From contig NC_092340.1 in the NCBI RefSeq assembly GCF_046630445.1, positions 22,518,001 to 22,582,000 on the forward strand: 64,000 nt of DNA, given 5' to 3'. This document shows positions 22,286-35,912 of this stretch, piece by piece; position 1 is the stretch's first letter; each line of letters starts with the position of its first letter. The notes under the pieces were generated by a model, which made no database searches, was not told the origin of the DNA, and saw only the letters and a list, made by a program, of their open reading frames with translations. A program made the translations under genes and the position numbers. The DNA comes from Rutidosis leptorrhynchoides (taxonomy: Eukaryota > Streptophyta > Magnoliopsida > Asterales > Asteraceae).

Positions 22286-23316
22286 TTATAGTCCGTAAAA
22301 AATTTCTTTTTGTAAATCATTTATTTATTACGGACAATGCAAAACGTAGCCCTTAGGACTACGTTTAAGCTTACCATATTTAAATTTCAAACCTTTGTTG
22401 AATTAATTACAGAGTATAAATATTCCTTTTCTGATATCTACTTTCTTTATATAATTTTGGTATTAATATTATTCATGAGTGTTGAGTTATAAATAAGGAA
22501 TTAAACTATATTTGGTATGTTTAAACGTAGCTCTTAGCTAAGTTTATCATTTTTCTTTATTATATTATTTAGGATTATATATCAAAACAAATTAATGAAG
22601 TAAAAGTAAAAACGGGTGGTCCATGAATATTTATTGACAGTTGGTATAAAACTTGGACAAAATCCAAATCTGAATTAGATTTGATTTTCACACCATATTA
22701 GGGTAGCACCAAAGCATCCAAACCTTATTGCATTTGCATAAACCCAATACATCGTGATCTTGGGCGCTGTTTAACATGTGACAAGTGTGCTAAGGTGACA
22801 AGAACTTGTCATCAGGACTTTTGGAGCATTAACAATTACAAATTTCAATTTTTTTAACCGTGCATTCTCAAAGTTTCAAAAGACATTGATTGAGATGTTT
22901 AACTGTACAAATTTATATGCACGCGGTACAATTTGGATTTTCATCAATTCTATTTCGGTTTTATGTACTATTGAGTACTCGGTATGACTAATTCTAGAGG
23001 TGAAAAAGAAGAATAAGAGTTGTGGAAAGACTGTTTTTTTTTTTTTTAAGCTAAATATTATTATCACGCCAACGTATACATATACATCATGGGCTTAAAT
23101 TGTTCTCTCGCTTACTGTTGCCCTACAGACGTCTTCGATAAAATGCCACTCAAATTGTTAGTCTGGAAGCACGAGTTCCCGGGCGGGATAAGTTTCTCAT
23201 GGGTGAAAGATTTGTTTGAAAAAGTGTTGTTTTGATTAGAACCATTCTCAAAAAGCGAGGCTACTTTTCTCGGTTGCGACAAGAGGGCTCATGGTTGTTT
23301 CCCGTCGGGAAGAATT

Positions 23317-23370
23317 TGGGCATGTGCCCAGCCATTTGGGCATGTGCCCAGTCATTTGGGCATGTTCCCA
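23317..23370 (+). repeat. Three tandem GGGCATGTGCCC palindromic units
   Basis: TTTGGGCATGTGCCCAG occurs twice exactly and once with a change (GGGCATGTTCCC), about 21 bp apart. An AT-rich TATATATTTTTAT stretch follows, reminiscent of the palindrome-TATA layout in the LTRs. Confidence 0.75.
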
Positions 23371-24078
23371 TTTTTATATATTTTTATTTTTCTTGTTTTT
23401 CAGGTTTACTAGTTATATGATTCAAATTAGTGGGTTAGTTTTCATTCTTTAGCATTTTTATTGCGACTAGTGATTAGTTGCTAGTAGAGCATTGTTTAGT
23501 GTTCATTTTGTGCTATTTAAAGTCATAGTAACCATAATTTATAGCTGACACATTTTTGATGTATCAATATACGTAAGTTCATAACAAATTAATTTCATTC
23601 TCGTTGTCAATTACCGGTCTTTATTTTAGCTTTTTTTTCGTTTTAAAAATTATATGTACAATGTACAACAAAATTTACTGTAACAATAACAATATGAATA
23701 TGTATATGTATATGTATATTCAACTTATTAAAGGGTCATAATTTATTTACCCATTATTATTGTTACAACCTACATGAACACATTACATTTAATAATTTAA
23801 TAAATTAATTAAAAATGTGGCAGTAGTACAGGTGGTGGTGGGTCCCAGGGAATAATAATGTGGAGCCCATTATTATTACTGATTACACCATCATATTTCT
23901 TGATCAAATTGATTTTCTGGCCACCAATATTGTCCAATTTACTGTTCATGATAGCGGATCCTATTAAAATGCCTTGCCATATCATTATACAATATGTAAG
24001 CATTTCCATACGAATCGAATTTTTATTTTTATTTTTTTTGGCAAAAAGATTTTTTTTTTTTTTTTGGCAAAAATAGTA

Positions 24079-24123
<45 letters not shown>
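24079..24123. repeat. (TA)n microsatellite
   Basis: About 45 bp of alternating TA. Confidence 0.95.
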
Positions 24124-24125
<2 letters not shown>

Positions 24126-24129
24126 ATCA

Positions 24130-25370
24130 AATGATCCGAAATTGCAACATTAAAACAGTTCTAATGAACTGTGTACAGACTCGTACAATTGAATAGAGCC
24201 GAACCACATTAGAGAGCTAAAAACCAACTCCATTACACAAACATGATCTAAACATAGATATACAAACACCCGACCTCAAACCCAAACTCCGCTTCTAATA
24301 CACATCGAGAATCGCACTTCAGCCACGCCCATCGGGCAACCCAAGAACAATAATCCCGAGACCTAATTTTCGGAAGCCAAGCAAGTCAGCTACGTCGGCA
24401 ACAACATTGCGCCCACCTAAACAGACACAGTGACGAGAAAAATGGAATGAACGAGAGCAACCGTGCAATAACCAACCCGAATCATTCGCAAATCCGAGCC
24501 ACAAAGAGATCAAGACCAAAATCGCCAAATTTTCTGAATTTTCTGAAACAAACACAACCCGGCACCAATCAGACACCAACAGTCGTCGACAGTCATTAGC
24601 CACTATAATAGCCTCCAGTCGCCACGGCTACCACCAGCAATAGTCAAGGCCTGCCGGTAGCTGCCTGCATCAATCGTACACCACAAAAGCAGCCAACAAC
24701 ATCAACAACTCGTCAGACGTGATCATAGCCTCCAACAACCGCTAACAGCCGCCGTCGACCGCCAGTCATCGCCAGCTTCTGCTAGCAACAACCGCCAGCT
24801 AGCAACCGTCAGAGGCATATGTACTGGAGCATCTGTATACACACCTCAGACCACTTAAAAAGTTATTCGCCAAAATTTCGGCACCCAACCACAGTAGCCA
24901 TAGAGTTCCGACAAGAACTCACAGCCTACAACCACCTACGAACGGTAACGACGTGAGAAACAACCAAACACTAAACCTAGGCCAAAAACCACCCAAAACG
25001 GAGCACCCAACCTAAACCGCCCCGCAAACAAACCCGGATCATAGATCCGGTGAAAAAACCACCGGATCGTCGCCTGTATTCCGGCAAGCTAGACGAAGGA
25101 GATGACGGTGGTGCACACGTCGTTAGGAGCACAAGAAGGGGTAGTATACTTATTCACGTACGAAAATAAACACAAAAAGGTCCGGACCACCGGCGAGGTG
25201 CCGATAGTCGGAAGGAGAAAAGGCGTATAAGTCTACAAACCTGGAAATAGGGGAAGACAAGGTAGAAAAGGTTGAAAAAAGGAAAAGTGGCGGCTGAGAT
25301 TGGTGATGAAAACCTAGATCTGAAAAAAGAGATGATGCGTTTTTAGAGAGAGAAAGGAGATAAATGAGGA
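24130..25370 (-). other. GC-rich block, probable non-coding retroelement or LINE 5' UTR
   Basis: About 1.2 kb is clearly more GC-rich than its surroundings. Read on the minus strand it begins pyrimidine-rich (CTCTCTCTAAAAACGCATC) and ends against the (TA)n tract at 24079-24123. That shape recalls a plant LINE leader or a LINE-mobilised non-coding element. Open frames are short (longest about 94 codons, minus strand 24319-24603) with no known domain. Assignment is inference. Confidence 0.35.
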
Positions 25371-25966
25371 AGTTTCTTTTGAAGAAATATTTTGTTTTAT
25401 ATGTCTATAATCCTTACACTACTTATAATTACTATTAGACCACTCCCAACGGTGGGCGTTGATATTGCTCCAAACGAACATATATTTAGTCGCAATATTG
25501 TTCCAATATGTAAGGTTTTTAATTGTAATTTTCTTATTTTTAGTTGTAATCGTTTAAATAAATAAATGCGAAGACAAAACATGAAGATTAAAGAATTGAA
25601 GAAAAAGTGCCGCTAAAGCTTGAAAAGTACCACTAAAGCCATAGTGCACTCAAAAGTGCCACTAAAAGTGAGTTAAAGACTTGCGCGGATTTTGGGAGTT
25701 AAGAAAAATTATTTTTTGTGCAAATTACAAGTCGCGAAATGCAAAGTACAAGATATCTAAGCATACGAAAAGACGTTCGAAAATCCGGAATCGAGACATA
25801 AACCGAGCATCAACGCACGAGTCAACGGAGCTAAAATTACAAGTCAACATTTCACAAGAATATAATATAATATATATATAATTATATAGAATTATATATA
25901 TTATATTATATATTAAAATAATCTAGCAGCCCACGTTTTGCAAATCAAAATATCCTGAGCCAGCTA

Positions 25967-26046
25967 GCCATGCGATCGCATGGCCAGGAAGTGGAAATCC
26001 CATGCGATCGCATGGGCATCAAAGACATGCCAAGTCCTATAAATAG
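25967..26046 (+). promoter_or_regulatory. Palindrome pair plus TATA box, family-B LTR
   Basis: GCCATGCGATCGCATGGC (25967-25984) and CCCATGCGATCGCATGGG (25999-26016) are both perfect 18-nt palindromes. TATAAATAG follows at 26038-26046, a strong TATA context. Confidence 0.82.
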
Positions 26047-26828
26047 CAAGTGATTTCTGCCGAATGAATTACACCTTCATACTTCACACTCTTTCTTTCT
26101 ATCTATATGTAACATATATATATTTATAATTTTAATTTTAATTTTAATTTAAGTTTAATAATAAATGGGTTTTAAAGTCGGAACTATGTCCGTGTAACGC
26201 TACGCGATTAATAATCACTGTAAGCTATGTTCTTCCTTTTTAAATTAATATCTCGTAACTAAGTTATTATTATGCTTATTTAAGCCGAAGTAATCGTGAT
26301 GTTGGACTAAATATTAAGACGGGGTTATTGGATTTTGTACCATAATTAGGGTTTGGACAAAAGACCGACACTTGTGAACATTGGACTATGGACTATTAAT
26401 AGATAGGGGGTATTGTCTAATTGAATGACAACTCATTGGAATCTGTCGAACATATCTTCAAATTAGTTAATCTAATAATTATTAAATGATTATGCATGTC
26501 CTATTTAGTGACGTTTATACGACATCTTTTACGATCATTTAATTAATCAATTGGGTTTAGGTAATTGATTATTCATTTTGGCCAAGTGGATAAATTAATA
26601 TATCATGGACTAATTAAAACAGGGGTGGATTACATACAAGGGTAATTGGTGTAATTGTTAATAAAGTATTAAAACCTTGGATTACATGCAGTCGATAACC
26701 TGGTGTAATTATTAACAAAGTATTAAAACCTTGTTACAGTTTAAATCCCTAATTAGTTGGAATATTTGACTTCGGGTATAAGGTTAATTTGACGAGCATC
26801 TTATAATTATGACCGATGGACTATTATG

Positions 26829-29800
26829 TGTAGTGACCCGAACTTTTCCATGTTTATATATATTAAATGAAATGGTTATTTACATGATTAAGTGTTTCCA
26901 ACATGTTAAGCAATCAAACTTGTTAAAACTTGATTAATTGAAATAGGTTTCATATAGACAATTGACTACCCAAGTTGACCGGTGATTCACGAACGTTAAC
27001 TTGCAAAAATTATATGATGACATATATATGGATATATATATATAATTAACATGATATTATGATAAGTATGTATCTCATTAGGTATTTTAACAATGAGTTA
27101 TATACACAAAAATGAGACTATTGAATTAAGAAACTCGAAGACGATATATATAACGATTATCGTTATAACAACGTCTTACTAAGTACATATGAATCATATT
27201 AAGATATTGATACACTTTGTTAAACATGATAAATGATAAGTAAATATATTATTAAATATATTAACAATGAACTACATATGTAAAAACGAGACTACTAACT
27301 TAAGGATTTCGAAACGAGACATATATGTAACGATTATCGTTGTAATGACATTTAATTGTATATATATCATATTAAGATATATTAATACATCATAATATCT
27401 TAATAATGTAATAATTTAACATCTCATTAGATATAATAAACAATGGGTTAACAACATTTAACAAGATCGTTAACCTAAAGGTTTCAAAACAACACTTACA
27501 TGTAACGACTAAAGATGACTTAACGACTCAGTTAAAATGTATATACATGTAGTGTTTTAATATGAATACATACACTTTTGAAAGACTTCAAGACACTTAC
27601 CAAAGTACTTCTACTTAACAAAAATTCTTACAATTACATCCTCATTCATTTTCATCAACAATTCTACTCGTATACACTCGTATTTGTACTCGTACAATAC
27701 ACAGCTTCTGAATGTATTTACTATTGGTATATACACTCCAATGATCAGCTCTTAGCAGCCCATGTGAGTCACCAAACCATGTGGGAACCATCATTTAACA
27801 TCTAGCATGAAATATCTCACAAAATAACAAACTAATGGAGCCTATATGGGAACCCCATATTCACGTGAAAGAGCTCACACACAAACACATTTTCATTTCA
27901 ACTTTCATGCATCAAACTACTCTCTCTCTCAAGTGTTCTTCCATTGTTCTAAGTGTTCTTCATCATCTTCATCAAAATCTAGCTTAATCTAGTTCATAAA
28001 TCCATACATAAACCAAGTTATAAAACAACTACTCAAGAACACACCAACAACCCTTCCAAGTTTGCTAGCTTACTTTCAATCTTGCAAATCCACTTTGAGA
28101 GATCGTCCAACCTCAAGAAATCTTTCTTATTTACAGTAAGATATCTTTATAATATAAGGTAATACTCATATTCAAACTTTGATTCAATTTCTATAACTAT
28201 AACAATCTTATTTCGAGTGGAAATCTTACTTGAACTTGTTTTCGTGTCATGATTTTGCTTCAAGAACTTTCAAGCCATCCAAGGATCCTTTGAAGCTAGA
28301 TCTATTTTTATCATTTCTAGTAGGTTTATCCACAAAATCTGAGGTAGTAATGATGTCCATAACATCATTCGATTCATATATATAAAACTACCTTATTCGA
28401 AAGTTTAAACTTGTAATCACTAGAGCATAGTTTAGTTAATTCTAAACTTGTTCGCAAACAAAAGTTAATCCTTCTAACTTGACTTTTAAAATCAACTAGA
28501 CACATGTTCTATATCTATATGATATGCTAACTTAATGATTTAAAACTTGAAAACACAAAAAACACCATAAAACCGAATATACGCCGTCGTAGTAACACCG
28601 CGGGCTGTTTTGGGTTAGTTAATTAAAAACTATGATAAACTTTGATTTAAAAGTTGTTCTTATAGGAAAATGATTTTTCTTATGAACATGAAACTATATC
28701 CAAAAATCATGGTTAAACTCCAAGTGAAAGTATGTTTTTCAAAATGGTCATCTAGACGTCATTCTTTCGACTGAAATGACTACCTTTACAAAAACGACTT
28801 GTAACCTGTATTTTTGACTATAAACTCATACTTTTTCTGTTTAGATTCATAAACTTAATATCAATATGAAACCATAGCAACTTGAATCACTCAAAACGGA
28901 TTTAAAACGAATAAGTTATGGGTAAAACAAGATTGGAAAATTTTGCTTGTTGTAGCTATGTGAAAATTAGTAACAAATCTATATTAATCATATCCTAGCT
29001 AACTCATATTGTATTATACATGTATTCTAATATATTATATAATCTTGAGATACCATAGACACGAATACAATGTTTTGACATATCATATCGACCCATCTAT
29101 ATATATATATATTTCGGAACAACCATAGACACTCTATATGCAGTAATGTTGGAGTTAGTTATACAGGGTTGAGGTTGATTCCAAAATATTATATATACTT
29201 TGAGTTATGATCTAGCCTGAGGGTTGTATACACGAGGTCGTGGATTGAGTCGAGATAATATATATTGCTTTATTTCTGTACATCTAACTGTGGACAACTA
29301 GTTGTAGGTTACTAACGAGGACAGCTGACTTAATAAACTCAAATCATTAAAACGTAATAAAAAAATGTTGTAATTATATTTTGAACATACTTTGATATAT
29401 ATGTACATATTTGTTATAGGTTCGTGAATCGACCAGTGGCCAAGTCTTACTTCCCGATGAAGTAAAAATCTAAGAAAGTGAGTTATAGTTCCACTTTTAA
29501 AATCTAATATTTTGGGATGAGAATACATGCAATTTTATAAATGTTTTACGAAATAGACACAAGTAAATGAAACTACATTATATGGGTGAATGATCGAAGC
29601 CGAATATGCCCCTTTTTAGCTTGGTAGCCTAAGAATTTGGGAACAGACCCCCAAATTGACGCGAATCCTAAAGATAGATCTATCGGGCCCAACAAGCCCC
29701 ATTTTGAAATTTGGAATGCTTTAGTACTTCGAAATTATCATGTCCGATGGGTGTCCCGGAATGATGGGGATATTCTATATGCATCTTGTTAATGTCGGTT

Positions 29801-30301
29801 ACCAGGTGTTCACCATATGAATGATTTTTATCTCTATGTATGGGATGTATATTGAAATATGAAATCTCGTGGTCTATTATTACGATTTTATAAATATATA
29901 GGTTAAACCTATAACTCACCAACATTTTTGTTGACGTTTAAAGCATGTTTATTCTCAGGTGATTATTAAGAGCTTCCGCTGTTGCATGCTAAAATATGGA
30001 CAAGATTTGGTGTCAGCATGTTTGTATAATATTGTTTAAAACTGCATTCGAGAATTACTTTGTTGTAACATATTAATATTGTAAACCAATATGTATTGGT
30101 AGTGTGTAAGTGTGATATTTTTAGATTATCATTTCTGGATAATCTAGGTTGTGTCCTTTTAACCTTGTCGATAAAATAAAGGTTATGGTTTGTTTTAAAA
30201 ACGAATGCAGTCTTTGAAAAACGTCTCATATAGAGGTCAAAACCTCGCAACGAAATCAATTAATATGGAACGTTTATAATCAATATGAACGGGACATTTC
30301 A
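26829..30301 (+). mobile_element. Solo LTR, 3.47 kb, related to family A
   Basis: It runs from TGTAGTGACCCG (26829) to GGGACATTTCA (30301), with TTATG at 26824-26828 and 30302-30306. The uninterrupted equivalent at about 36345-36360 shows the empty site. No coding region or internal domain is present. Its start resembles the family-A LTR start, and near the 3' end it shares AGAGGTCAAAACCTCGCAA-like sequence with family A, so a related Ty3 family is inferred. Confidence 0.87.
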
Positions 30302-30602
30302 TTATGGGCAAAAACCAGATAGGTATCAAATAATCCAGGACAAAGGACAATTAACCCAGAGTAATAAATTAAAATCAAAACGTCAAACATCATGATTACG
30401 GAAGTTTAAATAAGCATAATTCTTTTATTATATTTCTCATCGTACTTTTATTTACATTTTATTTATTGTCATTTTATTTATCGCAATTTTATATATCGTC
30501 ATTTAAATATTGTTATTTATTTTACGCACTTTAATTATTGTCATTTATCTTTACGCTTAAAAATATAAAATCGACAAACCGGTCATTAAACGGTAAAACC
30601 CC

Positions 30603-30716
<114 letters not shown>

Positions 30717-30934
30717 GTTAAAAATATAGTACGTAATCACTAGCTCCCTGTGAAATGAACCGGACTTACTAAAAGTTAAACTACTCTACGATTAGGTACA
30801 CTACCTATAAGTGTTATAGCAAAGTTTAGGTATATACCATCTATATAAATAAATAAAGCTTGTGTAAATTGTACCGTATTTCGTATTAAAAATAATAGTA
30901 TATTTCGTACACCTCCGCTTGCACATTAAGTTTT

Positions 30935-30952
30935 TGGCACCGCTGCCGGTGA
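30935..30952 (+). promoter_or_regulatory. Primer-binding site of family B
   Basis: TGGCACCGCTGCCGGTGA lies six bases after the 5' LTR end. It is a variant of the TGGCGCCGCTGCCGGGGA site seen at 38077 in the Athila element. Confidence 0.75.
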
Positions 30953-31047
30953 CTCGGTGAAAAATGCTATATTTTAATAAAACTATATTGTTGTAAAAAT
31001 ATATTATTTCTTATTTCGTAAGAATATTTTAAATTTATAATAAGTGT

Positions 31048-31050
<3 letters not shown>

Positions 31051-31132
<82 letters not shown>
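31051..31132. repeat. (TA)n microsatellite in family-B leader
   Basis: About 82 bp of alternating TA downstream of the primer-binding site. Confidence 0.93.
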
Positions 31133-31135
<3 letters not shown>

Positions 31136-31316
31136 AAGAACTTTATTTATAAAATTAAAAAGTACTTTTATTTTTAAGATTTTAAAATATAAGTTTATTT
31201 TATTTTATATAAATATTTTATAATATTTTGAAAATTAAAAAAAATCAAATAAAAATAAATAAATTAGAAACTGGGCCGAGTCAGATTAAAAGCCCAAAAT
31301 ATTTCTGATTTCTTGC

Positions 31317-31362
31317 CATGCGACCGCATGAGACCAAAGCTATATACCCATGCGATCGCATG
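31317..31362 (+). promoter_or_regulatory. Palindrome pair in the family-B leader
   Basis: CATGCGACCGCATG (31317-31330) and CATGCGATCGCATG (31349-31362), the same word as in the LTR but located after the PBS. No good TATA box follows. The rest of the leader up to 32255 is AT-rich without recognised signals. Confidence 0.7.
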
Positions 31363-32254
31363 AGGTAATTTAACATACCCAACATCGTACGCAGTAATTA
31401 CGCTATAGGGTTAATTATAATTATAGTTATTTAATTAAATTAGGGTTAAGCTTAAATATTATTTAATCATTTAGGGTTTAATTAAAATATTAATTAGTTT
31501 AGTTTTTAGTTTTAATTTGTAATTTAAGATTTATTAGTTTTATTAATTATATAAATATAATCCTTTTATAAAATAATAATATAAAAATAATATTTTTATA
31601 AAATTGTATTTTATCAACTTAGTTTCTTTTTGTATTTTGTATTTTTTTATTATCGTTTAATTCGTAGTCTTTATAATTATCGTTCGTAATATATAGTTTT
31701 AAGCTTAGTATTTTACCGTAATATTTCTAGATTTTTAGTTTTGTCGTAAAATCCCTTAAATGCTTTTTCTTTAAAATTAAGATTTAGGCGCTTTAGAATT
31801 TTGCGACGAAGTTTTTAGATTTTAGTGCCTAATTAAGTTATTGCAGTTTTGGATATAGAATTGCATTTAAGCCTTAATACCTTTAGGCGCAACTTTTTAG
31901 ATTTAATTTTTTAGACTTTTAAGTTTCGACGTTTTTCTTTCTTATTTTTATTTTTCGACGTTTTTCGACGCGCTTTTTCTTTTTCATTTCCACGCTCTAG
32001 TTTTTAGAACATAGAATTTTTAATCTTTAAATTTCGACGAAAAATTATTTTAAGCGATTAAATTGATAGACATCCAAATTTTCTGGTTCGTAGTAATAGT
32101 TGGATTTGTTAGTGGCGAGTTGTGGACTTCCGATTTAAAGGGTCCTGGCTACCTGCATCTATTGGCTGTTCGAAACGTGGGCAAAATCAGAAAAGTCTAT
32201 TAATTTGATAACTTATATAATTTTTATATTTATAACTAATAGGATACTCAGTGA

Positions 32255-33391
32255 ATGCACCGAGCAAAACGTTCACCACCTTTCATACGTTCACCACCTG
32301 TAACCCGATCAAGACATCTAGCCAATATTATCGCCGTTGATTTTTCTTTAGAATCATCATCTAGTTGAACAAGTACTCCAATAAAAATTTCCGATAATCC
32401 ATTTTTTGAACCTGACTTCATGATTGAGCAACCAGAAGATATTCAAGGACAATTCCAAGGTCCTGAAGAACCAACCATTCAACCGGAGGTTGTCGAGGAA
32501 AAAACCAGTAAATCAGAATCCTCTAGTGATTCAGATTCAACAAATACAATCATGGAAAATCTAGAACCCCTAAGTATGGAGGATCGAATGAGAGCCACAC
32601 GCACGGGCCAAGGTCATGCCATTACTCAACCACACATTAATGTGCCAGATTATGAAATCAAAGGACAAATCCTACACATGGTAACTAATCAATGCCAATA
32701 TAGTGGTACGCCAAAAGAAGATCCAAACGAACATCTTCGAACCTTTAATAGGATTTGTACTCTATTCAAAATTAGAGAAATTGAGGATGAACAGATCTAT
32801 CTCATGTTGTTTCCCTGGACTTTAAAGGGAGAATCCAAAGATTGGTTAGAATCGTTACCTGAAGGAGCGATTGATACATGGGATGTTTTAGTTGAGAAAT
32901 TTCTTAAAAGATTCTTTTCGGCATCTAAAGTCGTGAGACTTCAAGGAGAAATTGTTACGTTCACGCAAAAGCCAAATGAAACATTATATGAGGCGTGGAC
33001 AAGATTCGGAAAGTTGTTGAGAGGATGTCCTCAGCACGGTTTAGACACTTATCAAATAGTACAAATATTCTACCAAGATGTCAACGTTGCTACACGAAAA
33101 GACATCGACACAACAGTTGGTGGTTCCATTATGAAGAAAACCGCAACCGAAGCTCACAAAATAATTGATAATACAGCTTCCCACTCACATGAGTGGCATC
33201 AGGAAAAAGATATCTTTCATTCATCTAAAGCAGCTAGAGCCGATTCTAGCCATGACTTTGATTCCGTTTCCGCAAAAATAGATGCTTTCGAAAGACGAAT
33301 GGAAAAGATGACTAAAGATATTCACGCAATACGAATCAGTTGTGAGCAATGCGGTGGACCACACTTAATGAAAGATTGTCACATTGAGTAA
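32255..33391 (+). pseudogene. Family-B gag with zinc knuckle
   Basis: An ATG at 32255 opens a frame interrupted by TGA at 32366-32368 and open again from there. It could also start at ATG 32420. The gag core is recognisable (YSGTPKEDPNEHLRTFNRIC, LFPWTLKGESKDWLESLP, WDVLVEKFLKRFF, LYEAWTRFGKLLRGCPQHG). Near the C-terminus is a CX2CX4HX4C knuckle, CEQCGGPHLMKDC. A 37-bp duplication then introduces TAA at 33389-33391. Gag would package RNA into particles; here the frame is nearly intact. Confidence 0.88.
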
Positions 33392-33456
33392 ACTATGGAA
33401 CAACGTGAGAATGTTTCCTATTGAGCAAACTATGGAACAACATGAGAATGTTTCCT
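33383..33456 (+). repeat. 37-bp tandem duplication that breaks the gag-protease frame
   Basis: Two copies (33383-33419 and 33420-33456) of a 37-bp unit starting ATTGAG. Because 37 is not a multiple of three, the downstream frame is shifted by one. The first copy also carries a TAA where the second has CAA. Confidence 0.9.
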
Positions 33457-35015
33457 ATATGAACCAAAGGCCGGGAAATAATGATCAAAATAATTATCAA
33501 CCGTCAAGGCCAAACTTCAATCGAAATCAAAACATTCTTTACAATTCAAATGGACCCAACAATAACTCGTACAACCATCAAGGTACGAATAATCAACCAA
33601 CTCAAAACAACACTTTCAATCAACAAAGACCTGGCTTGTATAAACCACCACAACAAACCAAAGAGAAAAAGCCAAATCTGGAAGAAATGATGGTAAAGCT
33701 AATGGAATATCAAACACAATTTATTACATCTCAAACCCAAACAAATGAGAGGTTTAATCAGTCATTAAGAACTCAACAAGCTTCCATTTTGAATCTAGAA
33801 AAACACTTAGGTACTCTTGCTAGCTTGATGAGTAAGAGGGAACAAGGAAAGCTACCGAGTGATACTGAAGTAAATCCTCGGAATGAGAATGTTAATATGG
33901 TTTCAACGAATTTTGAAAAACCAGCATCAGAAGATGGGAAGGTTTTAGATGTGAGTAACGATGAAGAAGTCACAACACCACCACCACCCGAGTATGTAAA
34001 GCCAGTGGTGGCACCATACAGACCACCCATCCCGTTTCTAAGAAAAGGAGTTGAGTATGAGCAAGTAATAGGTAATAAAGTTTGTGATACCATTGGAAAG
34101 AAGAAGAAGAATAAGAAAGTGCAAGAAACAAAAACCGTAAAAGTAAACCCGGTGAAGACAGTTCCACCAAAACTTCCACCCAGGTTGGGTGATCTGGGTG
34201 AATTTATTGTTCCTTGTTTACTTAGTGATTATGTCATGTATGATGCACTAGCAGATTTAAGTGCAAGTGTGAGTGTTATGTCTCTTTCATTATATAAGAG
34301 ATTAGGAGTAGGTGAGTTAAGTCCAATAGAAATGAGTGTTCGACTCTTTGATCAAACCATTAAGCACCCATTTGGAATTGCTGACAACCTACCTGTTCAA
34401 GTGGGTAATTTAACATTTCTAGTCGAATTTATTGTCATTGACATAGAAGAGGACTCAAACATTCCTCTAATTTTAGGTCGACCATTCTTAGCATCCATGG
34501 GGGCGTTAATTGATGTAAAAGAGGGTAGAATGACACTTAGTAATGGTGAAAAATCGATCACCTTTGTGATTTGAAAGTCTAAATCTCCACCAACCAAAAC
34601 CGTTGAACCAATAAAAATGATCGATGAGAAGCATATTGTTTTACCAACTCCAACGGTAATGCTTAACAATAATAAAACGCCTAAGTGTGGGGAAGATGAA
34701 GTAACACCTAATGATGACTTGATAACAAAGAACCCCGTTGTTGATACGAAATTAAATGACCCCGTTATTAATAGTTCAATGAAGAAACTTATTAAACGGA
34801 TTCGCGATGCTAGAACCAAGGGGAACTTTAAGTTATGTAACTGGTTAGTATCTAATCTATCGCCTAAAGAAAAGGCGAAACTAGTTGAATTTGTGGATAA
34901 TACACAGGAATCTGACCAATGGCTTAAAGCAAAAGTCACAGATATGCAAGTTGATTATGGTCCAAGAGAAATCGACGATGAAGTTAATTACAATTTCGAC
35001 ACCACAGCTACCTAA
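33420..35015 (+). pseudogene. Family-B gag tail and degenerate protease-like region
   Basis: It continues in the shifted frame: an asparagine/glutamine-rich tail, then an aspartic-protease-like domain in which the active-site block reads ALADLSASVSVMS (DLSA, where related elements have DLGA), and later IPLILGRPFLASMGALIDV, the conserved C-terminal block. TGA at 34572-34574 interrupts, and the frame then runs on to TAA at 35013-35015 through a lysine-rich segment. No RT follows. Confidence 0.82.
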
Positions 35016-35443
35016 GTGTGGGAGATTCAAATGTTCTAAAAAGAAAATGCTGTCTAGAGTTAGTTGTTCTGTTCTCGTGTAGTTCCGAAAATGGAATCCG
35101 ATTGGTCTTTTCCACTAGCAGACACTAAAGAACTAGTTTTCTCCCCCCCATTCTGATTTTTTTTTTGTTTTGTAGGTTTTGTATGAAATTAATATGCTTT
35201 CTAAATTTAAGTTTTGTGTGAATTTAAAAACCACATTTACTTTATTTCATTGAGTTTAAAAAATGATTTCTAAAATTCGTCGTGAGTTAAAAACTAGGTC
35301 GTAGAATCGAAATTGCTTTACCCAAGGACGGGGCGAAAAATTTTGTTATCATTATTTTAATATTATTGATCTAAAGTATGCAAAAAAAAAAAAATTAGAT
35401 TTTATAAATTTTTGAACGTGGAGTTATAAACCAAACTTCAAAA

Positions 35444-35516
<73 letters not shown>

Positions 35517-35912
35517 TGTATTTTATGTTATGTACAAAACAGGGTAAAACAGCGTACTTTCAAAGACTGGCATTAAGTTCAGCAAAAGCTATTAATTTTG
35601 ACGACAAGACGAAAAACAAATGTGATATAACAACTGCAGGAATGAACAAATGATGAGCACCATTTATCATTCAAACAAAGAACAATATATTTGGAAACTT
35701 TGGTAAATCTTAATCATCTTTTTATGCTAATCGCCCTCATGAATTTAAATTTTTACTGATTTCTTGCAAATGAGGGCATTGCAAGATCTTAAGTGTGAAA
35801 AGGGATTAAATTCTTTCGGGTTTTAAACATTTGACTTATACACTTGGTTTAATAGCCACCGTTAAATTTTACTAGTAAAGCAGTAGTTGTATTAAACCAA
35901 AGAACAATATAC
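35016..35912. other. 3' internal region of family B, non-coding
   Basis: A CTAAGTGTGGGAG stretch after the last stop resembles post-gag sequence of Athila-like elements. A (TA)n tract lies at about 35452-35513. AAAGAACAATATA occurs at about 35680 and again at about 35899, close to where the truncated 3' LTR begins. No gene seen. Confidence 0.6.

Larger units (their letters stand above)
22290..24130. other. AT-rich DNA with simple repeats
   Basis: No gene was recognised. It holds a hairpin AACGTAG / CTACGTT at about 22341-22363, T-runs (about 23033-23048 and 24050-24065), a GGGCATG triplicate at 23317-23370 and a (TA)n tract at 24079-24123. Confidence 0.6.
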
